Positions 14,687 to 20,002 of a stretch of 20,002 nt of DNA are shown one piece after another. A program made the position numbers and the translations under genes. Where the stretch lies: positions 1-20,002 of the IMG/VR virus record IMGVR_UViG_3300018080_000708. The stretch is one strand, 5' to 3'. Within the stretch, counting starts at the first letter, position 1; each line of letters begins with the position of its first letter. Below the pieces are notes generated by a model. It was given only the letters and a program-made list of their open reading frames with translations. It searched no databases and was not told the origin of the DNA. The stretch is from a virus.

Positions 14687-16246
14687 ATGTTCGACTTGTA
14701 CACAGCTTTAAACCAAACCGCGGATTTCATCGCTGAAAAGCAAATGAACGTGACGGAGGCCACCAAACTCCAAACCCTCCTTAGCAAGAGGATCAAAACT
14801 CTATTTGATTCCGCGGCCAAGGATACAATTAAGGAGCTACGGAAAAGATCCGTACTTGATCCGGCCACTGGTAAGCAAGTTGCAACAAGGATGAAACAAC
14901 TTCAAAGTGGAATAGCAGAACAGGTATATGAGCAGATAAAAAAAGAAATGAATATGCCTTTACCAGCGACACAGGAATTAAGGCAGAAAGTTTTTCAAGC
15001 ATCTGAGCGAACAATGGACGCTGCTATAGGAGATGTAACTAAGACATTAGCTAAAGCATACGAAGATGGTGTTGGTGTAGCGGAAGCGGCTAATAGGTTG
15101 AAAAAAGATTTTAATCACCTTTCCAATTTCCAATTAAAGGTAATAGCTCGCACTGAGATGCACGGGGCTCAGAATGTCGCACGGTTAGCGAACATGCAGA
15201 ACAGCACAGCAGAATATAAGCAGTGGGTAGCTGAAGAAGATCCGGAAAGAACTCGGCCTTCTCATTTATACACAATGGATGGTCAAATAGTTCGAGTAGG
15301 GGATCTTTTTAGTAATGATCTTAGGTATCCAGGTGATACCAATGGTGATATAGATGAGTGGATAAATTGCAGATGTCGGATGGTGGCTTTTGTAATGCCA
15401 TTAGGGTTTAAAGCCCCAAATCAATCCTGGTTCTATGAGGAGGATTTGATAGAGATTGATGAAAAAGGAGATAAAGAATTTAAGTTGGAAGATGAAGAAT
15501 TAGTTCCTAGTGATCCAAAGAAGGTGAATTCTTTAGTAAAGAAAATTTCAAAGGATAGAATAAAGGTTAAAGGTTCTGATATAGAGGAAAAAGAATTAAA
15601 AAGAAAAATTAGTTCTTGGCTTGGAGATGGATCAGAAAAGAGTCTCACAGCTTTAAATAAAAATAAGGTTAATTTTTCTACTGAGAAAAAAGGATCTTTA
15701 GGTACTAATATTGGTGGGCATTATAGACCAGCTACAAAAACTGTGTCCTTTGTGGACTACGATAATGATATTCTTACTAGAGCAATATTTAATCATGAAA
15801 CTTTCGGTCATGGATTAGATGACGCTCTTCAAATAACTGGTAAAATTAAAAGTGGATCCGGAAGTAGACCTAAGGCTGGAAAAGGAAAGGCTATGAATGA
15901 TCTAAGAGCCTCTTTTAGAAAAGCCTGGAAAACACAAATAAAGGCGATAGAGAATACGGAAGCCTATAAATTGAAACCGGCTGAAGGGATTACTGGAAGA
16001 GTACGATCGAGGAAAGCCGGACTATCAGCCGATGCAAAAAGGGATCTCAAATGGTGGAAAAAGTTAGATCCTGAAAAAGCATTTATTTCTAGATACGCCT
16101 GTTTAAATGAGTCTGAATTTTTCGCCGAAGCTATGAAGGATTATATGAACGGCGGAAGTAGATTAAAAAATAAATTTCCTGACTTGTATAAGAATATAAA
16201 AGATGCTTTAATGCAGGGTAAAGAGTTCGAAGAGGTTTTATATTAA
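14687..16246 (+). CDS. MuF/SPP1 gp7-type minor head protein with C-terminal lethal-factor-like zincin domain
   Basis: A 519-residue fusion. Residues 1-235 are the head-morphogenesis domain: VIARTEMHGAQNVARLANMQ (152-171), R190-x-SH193 with MDGQIVRVGDLF, and INCRCRMVAF (226-235), the usual MuF ending. Residues 250-330 are a charged linker. Residues 345-510 look like a zinc peptidase: H370-E371-T-F-G-H375 followed by GLDDAL, then Y470 and N474-E475-S-E477-F-F-A-E481. The last block strongly resembles the anthrax lethal factor segment carrying its Tyr and third zinc ligand, with the same Tyr-to-Glu spacing. The zinc motif has one extra residue (HExxGH, as in dipeptidyl peptidase III) compared with HExxH. 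From about 15440 on, G+C drops to around 25-30%. The pattern is that of MuF polymorphic toxins carried in virions. The start ATG follows the preceding TAA directly, with no strong ribosome site. Confidence 0.88.
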   Translation: MFDLYTALNQTADFIAEKQMNVTEATKLQTLLSKRIKTLFDSAAKDTIKELRKRSVLDPATGKQVATRMKQLQSGIAEQVYEQIKKEMNMPLPATQELRQKVFQASERTMDAAIGDVTKTLAKAYEDGVGVAEAANRLKKDFNHLSNFQLKVIARTEMHGAQNVARLANMQNSTAEYKQWVAEEDPERTRPSHLYTMDGQIVRVGDLFSNDLRYPGDTNGDIDEWINCRCRMVAFVMPLGFKAPNQSWFYEEDLIEIDEKGDKEFKLEDEELVPSDPKKVNSLVKKISKDRIKVKGSDIEEKELKRKISSWLGDGSEKSLTALNKNKVNFSTEKKGSLGTNIGGHYRPATKTVSFVDYDNDILTRAIFNHETFGHGLDDALQITGKIKSGSGSRPKAGKGKAMNDLRASFRKAWKTQIKAIENTEAYKLKPAEGITGRVRSRKAGLSADAKRDLKWWKKLDPEKAFISRYACLNESEFFAEAMKDYMNGGSRLKNKFPDLYKNIKDALMQGKEFEEVLY

Positions 16247-16518
16247 TGTATAAAATATATAAAAATAAAGGTTTTGTAGGAGAAGTAGAATTTAATCCGG
16301 AAGGATTTGAGTTTTCAACTTCTAATCGTAAACTGGAATCTTTTCTAAGTGACATAAAAAAATCTGGGATATTAGATATTGACCTAGGATCTAACTATGA
16401 TGAAGAAAATAATCTATCCGATGATATAGAAGTAATCTATATAAATAAAGAAAATAGAAAAGAGCTATTAGATAGACTACGAAAAAATGGGTTTGTAATA
16501 AAGGGGAAACAAAAATGA
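16246..16518 (+). CDS. Small AT-rich protein, candidate immunity protein for the MuF toxin domain
   Basis: A 90-residue acidic/basic mixed protein (MYKIYKNKGFVGEVEFNPEGFEFS...) with no recognised domain. Its ATG overlaps the toxin-gene stop as TAATG, and its stop overlaps the protease start in ATGA. G+C is about 23-30% in sampled lines, as in the toxin domain and unlike the ~50% protease and capsid genes after it. Immediate downstream position, small size and shared base composition are what one expects of an immunity gene of a polymorphic toxin; there is no sequence proof. It could instead be an unrelated small cargo protein. Confidence 0.75.
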   Translation: MYKIYKNKGFVGEVEFNPEGFEFSTSNRKLESFLSDIKKSGILDIDLGSNYDEENNLSDDIEVIYINKENRKELLDRLRKNGFVIKGKQK

Positions 16519-17549
16519 GTGAAACCGCATTGGCAGGACCGTTCGCTTTTAAGAACAGCAAGAAACAAATTGCAACTGCTCCGGTACTCGTTCCAGGAGA
16601 GCCGGACTCTGACGGCGAAATAGTAACTGCTGAAAAGATCGAGGAAATTTCTTTAAAGTTCATGGAGGAGTATCAGATGATTGATGGCCTCCATACTTTC
16701 AATCGGGTGGCCGTTCCAGTTGAGAGCTGGACTTTGAGAAAACCGGAAACCTTTACATCGGTCAAAGGTGATCTGCTGGAATTACCCGCTGGCACTTGGA
16801 TGATGTCAGCTAAGGTGAAGGATAAACGAATTTGGGAAGGAATCGAGTCAGGAGATTTTCAAGGCTTCTCCATAGCCGGAATCCGTGCGGCTGACCTCGA
16901 ATCCGCATTAAAGAGCCAAACCCCGGTTCAAAATCTTGAGTCTGCCTTCAAGGGCAAAACTCTGTTGAGTGATCTTGGACCGGATTGGATAGCGGCCGCG
17001 GTATCAGTCGTAGATGAACCTGCGGTTTTTAAATCAAAATGGATAGCGATCAAATCAGCAAAAAAGAGCCCGCGTGCTATAACGTGGCTCACAGATCTTG
17101 TCAAAAAAGGCAAACAGGAGGATGAAATGAAAGAAGAAGATGTCAAAGCGATCGTGAATGAAGCGATCAAAACTGCTCTTGAGCCGGTCGCCGGATTAGG
17201 TGAATCAATCAAGAGTGTCACGGAAAAAGTGGATGCGATGCAGGCGTCAATGAAGGCGGCTGATCCTCCTGAGAAAAAGGAAGAGGACCCGCCCAAGAAA
17301 AAGGAAGAGGATCCAAAAAAGGAAGAGGATCCCTCTGCGAAAAAATCGGAAGACGGCTCAGAATCCGAACTTGCGGCAGTCAAAGAACAGCTCGAGAAAC
17401 TTTCCAGTAAACTCGATGCGGCCACCAAGTCACGGTCCCTTCCGGGGCAGGACTCAAATGACAATGAGGAGCCGGCCTTCAAATCGAGAACTTCAAACGC
17501 TCCCGACCGCGATCTTTTCGGGTGCGCAATCAATAGAGGAGGGAACTAA
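16515..17549 (+). CDS. XkdF-type prohead protease with C-terminal scaffold
   Basis: A 344-residue protein. Residues 20-125 match the XkdF-like serine protease: VLVPGEPDSDGEIVTAEKIE, H60 in DGLHTFNR as likely catalytic His, and S119 in GDFQGFSIAG as likely nucleophile. It would process the capsid and scaffold during head maturation. From about residue 205 it becomes a scaffold: helices with heptad-like pattern (ESELAAVKEQLEKLSSKLDAATKS) and a Lys/Glu/Pro repeat region (EEDPP, EEDPK, EEDPS, bases about 17281-17335). Overlap with the preceding gene is ATGA, and capsid follows at once. An internal start for the scaffold is listed separately. Confidence 0.88.
   Translation: MSETALAGPFAFKNSKKQIATAPVLVPGEPDSDGEIVTAEKIEEISLKFMEEYQMIDGLHTFNRVAVPVESWTLRKPETFTSVKGDLLELPAGTWMMSAKVKDKRIWEGIESGDFQGFSIAGIRAADLESALKSQTPVQNLESAFKGKTLLSDLGPDWIAAAVSVVDEPAVFKSKWIAIKSAKKSPRAITWLTDLVKKGKQEDEMKEEDVKAIVNEAIKTALEPVAGLGESIKSVTEKVDAMQASMKAADPPEKKEEDPPKKKEEDPKKEEDPSAKKSEDGSESELAAVKEQLEKLSSKLDAATKSRSLPGQDSNDNEEPAFKSRTSNAPDRDLFGCAINRGGN
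17127..17549 (+). CDS. Internal in-frame start: separate scaffold protein
   Basis: AGGAGG at 17116-17121 stands 5 nt before ATG 17127, in frame with the protease gene (residue 205). It would make a 140-residue protein (MKEEDVKAIVNEAIK...) comprising only the scaffold helices, the KEEDP repeats and the coiled coil. The same arrangement is known for lambda C/Nu3, where a scaffold is translated from inside the protease gene. The site is as strong as the real starts around it, and it sits exactly at the domain boundary. Expression is not shown. Confidence 0.6.
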   Translation: MKEEDVKAIVNEAIKTALEPVAGLGESIKSVTEKVDAMQASMKAADPPEKKEEDPPKKKEEDPKKEEDPSAKKSEDGSESELAAVKEQLEKLSSKLDAATKSRSLPGQDSNDNEEPAFKSRTSNAPDRDLFGCAINRGGN

Positions 17550-17551
17550 TT

Positions 17552-18757
17552 TTGCCTGATAATGACATACTGGCGAAAATCGACGCGGCCATAAAAAGCA
17601 TAACCTCAACCGGGACACTTCCCGGCGGGTTGATGAACACCAAACAGCGGGATCGGTTTGTTCGCATGGCCCAGAACAACACCGTGGTTCTACCCGCTGC
17701 TCGGTTCCAGTTGATGGAAGCTTTCAAAGAGGAAATCAACAGAATCGGGTTTGTTGGAAGAATTCTAGGACCTCCCAAAACGGAGGGAACGGCTCTGGAT
17801 CCGGCCACGGACGGCAAGACTCCCACTGAGCGAATCATAAATCTGGAATCAACTGAGGCCCAGTCCATCGTGCGACTGACAGACAAACTCCTTAGGAGAA
17901 ATATCGAGAAGCAGAACTTCGAGTCCACTCTCGTGGATATGATCGGAGAGCGTGGCGGCCTCGATATTGAGGAGTGGGGAATCAACGGCGATGTTGGATC
18001 TTCGGATCCCTTGTTCGCTCTCAACGACGGCTGGCTGAAACTTGCGGAAAGGTATGTGCTGGAAGATGCCGCAGCCTCAGTTTCTTTAACCGCTAAATTC
18101 GTAACCGGGGTTGGCGAAACTACCCAGTCCGTGGATCATGGCCAAGACGGAGTCCCGATTACTCCTTCGACCTACATAATTGAGGTTAGCTCTACTCAGG
18201 TTGCTCACGATGACGGCGCCGGGAATATCGTTCAGGATGCGGCTTCCGGAATAGCGGGAACAATTGACTACGAGCAAGGCAAAGTTGTCTTGACCGGATT
18301 AACCGCTTCAACCTCTTACGACGTGGCCTACACCGCTGAGACCTTCGACGAAAACGGGGACAACTTCCCTGAGGACATGTTCGATCTTCAGATCGGGATC
18401 ATCGCTGATACTCCTTACTTCGTTCGCCGGAACGAGTGGAGAATCTACGTCCCCTTCTGGGTAGAGGATGCCTACCGTGATCTCCTTAGGGCCCGCGGAA
18501 CCGCACTCGGTGACTCGGCCCAGACCTCGGCTGGAAAATTGGTATACAAGGGTGTACCGATTGAAATGGTTCCTTCAATGCCGAAGAACAAAGCGTGGAT
18601 GACACATCCCAACAATACTGTATGGGGCGTGTTCATGGAAATGTTCCTTGAGCGTGAGCGTGAAGCCAAGGCCAAGAGTACAGACTTCATTCTTAACGGC
18701 GAATGGGATTTCAATTATGAGAATCCCGAAATTGCGGTAACAGCTACAATCCGCTAA
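17552..18757 (+). CDS. Major capsid protein (HK97 fold) with inserted beta domain
   Basis: A 401-residue capsid protein of the type that accompanies XkdF proteases. The N-terminal segment precedes a core with ESTEAQSIVRLTDKLLRRNI (99-118) and DMIGERGGLDIEEWGINGD; the C-terminal half has WRIYVPFWVEDAYRDLLRARGTALGD, KGVPIEMVPSMP and HPNNTVWGVFMEMFLEREREAKAKST, usual for this family. Residues about 178-263 are a beta-rich, Thr/Ser/Gly-rich insertion (STYIIEVSSTQVAHDDG..., GTIDYEQGKVVLTGLTASTSYDVAYTA) that looks Ig-like and may be exposed on the capsid. The start is TTG (17552) with GAGGAGGG upstream, two bases after the protease stop. G+C-rich third positions suggest high expression. Confidence 0.92.
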   Translation: MPDNDILAKIDAAIKSITSTGTLPGGLMNTKQRDRFVRMAQNNTVVLPAARFQLMEAFKEEINRIGFVGRILGPPKTEGTALDPATDGKTPTERIINLESTEAQSIVRLTDKLLRRNIEKQNFESTLVDMIGERGGLDIEEWGINGDVGSSDPLFALNDGWLKLAERYVLEDAAASVSLTAKFVTGVGETTQSVDHGQDGVPITPSTYIIEVSSTQVAHDDGAGNIVQDAASGIAGTIDYEQGKVVLTGLTASTSYDVAYTAETFDENGDNFPEDMFDLQIGIIADTPYFVRRNEWRIYVPFWVEDAYRDLLRARGTALGDSAQTSAGKLVYKGVPIEMVPSMPKNKAWMTHPNNTVWGVFMEMFLEREREAKAKSTDFILNGEWDFNYENPEIAVTATIR

Positions 18758-18773
18758 TCGCGGTAAGTCGCAC

Positions 18774-18813
18774 TGGGAGGGCGTGTCCTCCATTACTCAT
18801 ACACGCCCTCCCA
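18774..18813 (+). terminator. Strong hairpin after the capsid gene
   Basis: TGGGAGGGCGTGT (18774-18786) is a perfect 13-bp complement of 18801-18813, with a 14-nt loop. It is followed only by ATTTAT, not by a real T-run, so termination may be partial; it may also protect the capsid mRNA 3' end. The next gene's AAGGAG begins a few bases later. Confidence 0.7.
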
Positions 18814-18834
18814 ATTTATAAGGAGATTTTTTAA

Positions 18835-19347
18835 ATGGCAACTTATCCAGTTGGGGTATCGAGAGCGTTCAAGCAATCCTTGCCGAACGGTCAAGAATTA
18901 AATCTAATTGCCATTCAATATAATAACTCTCTGGTAGGAGATGAAGATTCAGGGGTTATTCCGGTAAAACTAAACATTGATGGCAATATAGTCGGCTTGT
19001 CCGCTTTATGCGAGTCCGAAGATTGGGATTTAATGCTGGGTGTATCTCCTTACATGAACTGGGCTCCAGATCCCCAAGCGGTAGGGGCAATAATAACTGA
19101 GGTTGGGATTGTTCAAGCTCTTCCACCTAAGTTCGATATCGGAAGCCCTTTGGTTGGTGCTCCATGTTTCAATTTTTTCCAGGGAGCCCTTCCTCAAACT
19201 AAGGAGTCCCTTTTCCTTCGGTTCTTGAATAATGACACCACAAATGATACCGGTGTAATCTATCTTTATCTGTGGATGATCGAGAGCTCTTGGGAAACGA
19301 TTGGGGTTGAGGTCGCACAGCCGGACTGGCCGGTGTGGCCAGCGTAA
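18835..19347 (+). CDS. Hypothetical structural protein
   Basis: A 170-residue, mainly beta-looking acidic protein (MATYPVGVSRAFKQSLPNG...) with many aromatics and a Trp/Pro-rich end (QPDWPVWPA). No recognised family. Position just after the capsid gene suggests a head decoration or completion protein, which is inference. AAGGAG stands about 9 nt before the ATG, beyond the hairpin. Confidence 0.78.
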   Translation: MATYPVGVSRAFKQSLPNGQELNLIAIQYNNSLVGDEDSGVIPVKLNIDGNIVGLSALCESEDWDLMLGVSPYMNWAPDPQAVGAIITEVGIVQALPPKFDIGSPLVGAPCFNFFQGALPQTKESLFLRFLNNDTTNDTGVIYLYLWMIESSWETIGVEVAQPDWPVWPA

Positions 19348-19358
19348 GGAGTTAGAAA

Positions 19359-19595
19359 ATGGCTTTTCCAGTTGGCTTGATCCCGGATACTTCCGGGTAC
19401 CCGGTTGCTGCTCCGGCAGTTAGTGTATCCCAGTTAATAGTTGAACTAGAGAACGCTGGGTTAACAATTCCGGAGTCGGCAAGTAAGAAAACCGCTGAGG
19501 AGATCATATCCACTTTCGTTAAATCAAACTACCCAAGATCCTTTCCAAACAGGAAAATGGATAGAGTGATGGATCTTCTCAATCTTTTAACTTAG
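19359..19595 (+). CDS. Hypothetical small protein
   Basis: A 78-residue protein. The N-terminus MAFPVGLIPDTSGYPVAAPA is extended and hydrophobic and recalls the MATYPVGVSR start of the preceding protein; the C-terminal half is helical and basic (KKTAEEIISTFVKSNYPRSFPNRKMDRVMDLLNLLT). No family recognised. TAAGGAG stands about 7 nt before the ATG, in line with the head operon. Confidence 0.75.
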   Translation: MAFPVGLIPDTSGYPVAAPAVSVSQLIVELENAGLTIPESASKKTAEEIISTFVKSNYPRSFPNRKMDRVMDLLNLLT

Positions 19596-19605
19596 GAGAA
19601 AAATT

Positions 19606-20002
19606 ATGGCAGTATGGGAATATGGTCCGGGGAAAGTTTATGCTGATCCGCAATCGGCTATCGACGCCTTGTTCGCTGCGGTTGGGTCTACTCCTTTCGC
19701 TGAGCCGCACTATGTGCGAGGGTCCGCCGGCCAATATGGACAACAGAACACCCCGGACCTAGTCCCTACCCATAAGAATAGACTTATTTTTGATAAGTTC
19801 AATGAGACTGATGTCGTCGAATTCTCACAATTGATATCCGGTAACGGGGCTGTTGATGCAGAAAGTTTTGTTACCGTTGATGGGATTAAGTTCAATAACT
19901 GGAATTCTACTGGAGCATTGTCCTACTTGATCATATCTGGTATTGCAATTAGGACCGGATGGATTTTAAAGAATTGTATATTTGAGGATGGTCGAGAATA
20001 TG
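19606..20002 (+). CDS. Beta-helix-like protein, open at the window end
   Basis: ATG at 19606 with TAGGAG upstream; 132 codons are visible and no stop is reached. The peptide starts MAVWEYGPGKVYADPQSAID and includes a DPQSAIDALFAAVG helix typical of the entry to phage right-handed beta-helix proteins, then repeating short strands with FVTVDGIKFNNWNS, YLIISGIAI and GWILKNCIFEDG, the Val/Ile-x-Asn-Cys/x-x-Phe rhythm of pectate-lyase-like beta-helix coils. It is probably a virion surface or tailspike-type protein; its place next to the capsid genes also allows a capsid decoration role. Confidence 0.75.
   Translation, partial: MAVWEYGPGKVYADPQSAIDALFAAVGSTPFAEPHYVRGSAGQYGQQNTPDLVPTHKNRLIFDKFNETDVVEFSQLISGNGAVDAESFVTVDGIKFNNWNSTGALSYLIISGIAIRTGWILKNCIFEDGREY

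Larger units (their letters stand above)
512..19206. repeat. Dispersed over-represented octamer CTCCTTAG/CTAAGGAG
   Basis: Counted by eye on both strands. As CTCCTTAG on the plus strand: 512, 1611, 5917, 12834, 14777, 17888, 18482. As CTAAGGAG: 4109, 5263, 7613, 8616, 10029, 10730, 19199. That is 14 copies; random expectation for one 8-mer on two strands in 20 kb is about 0.6. In 13 of 14 the base before CTCCTTAG is A or T. Thirteen lie within genes, in different reading frames, and one in the central control region. Confidence 0.85.

Noticed and set aside
16928-17533. Long antisense frame (201 codons) opposite the protease/scaffold gene
   Set aside because: Its Ser/Phe-rich peptide mirrors the Lys/Glu-rich repeats of the real gene; no ribosome site.
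17530-18024. Antisense frame opposite the start of the capsid gene
   Set aside because: Shadow of a high-G+C-third-position capsid gene; no supporting signals.

Overview
The window is a stretch of a tailed-phage (Caudoviricetes) genome or prophage at roughly 40-45% G+C. The evidence is a complete head-gene set on the plus strand: small and large terminase, portal, MuF-type minor head protein, XkdF-type protease with scaffold, HK97-fold capsid. Strong AGGAGG-type ribosome sites, ATGA/TAATG gene overlaps and sigma70-like promoters point to a bacterial host; the host itself cannot be named. No integrase, repressor, tRNA or CRISPR array is visible.

Left arm (1-10251, minus strand): one tightly overlapping early operon read leftwards. 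It starts with an SNF2-family helicase, continues through small unknown proteins, an acidic-tailed candidate ssDNA-binding protein, a Cys-rich protein and a large CHC2-Toprim primase fused to an MCM-like helicase, and ends with a modification-type cassette: a GT-B-like glycosyltransferase, an FAD oxidoreductase fused to an all-alpha dUTPase-like domain, a class I methyltransferase, and the start of a further gene cut by the window edge.

Centre (10252-10923): a divergent control region. It carries a near-consensus minus-strand promoter, a highly structured ~137-nt leader before the helicase, a 38-bp-arm imperfect inverted repeat flanked by two ~29-bp direct repeats and AT-rich DNA (a candidate replication origin or structured RNA), and a plus-strand promoter that almost abuts the terminase start.

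Right arm (10924-20002, plus strand): packaging and head genes. The large terminase is split into ATPase and nuclease reading frames that meet at a GTGA stop/start behind an AGGAGG. The MuF protein carries an AT-rich C-terminal extension resembling the anthrax lethal factor zincin domain, followed by a small AT-rich gene that is a candidate immunity gene. The protease gene contains a strong in-frame internal start for a separate scaffold. The capsid protein has an inserted beta-rich domain and is followed by a 13-bp perfect hairpin. The last genes are two small unknowns and an open-ended beta-helix-like protein.

Across both arms the octamer CTCCTTAG (or its complement) occurs 14 times, where about 0.6 would be expected by chance, and GATC also looks enriched.
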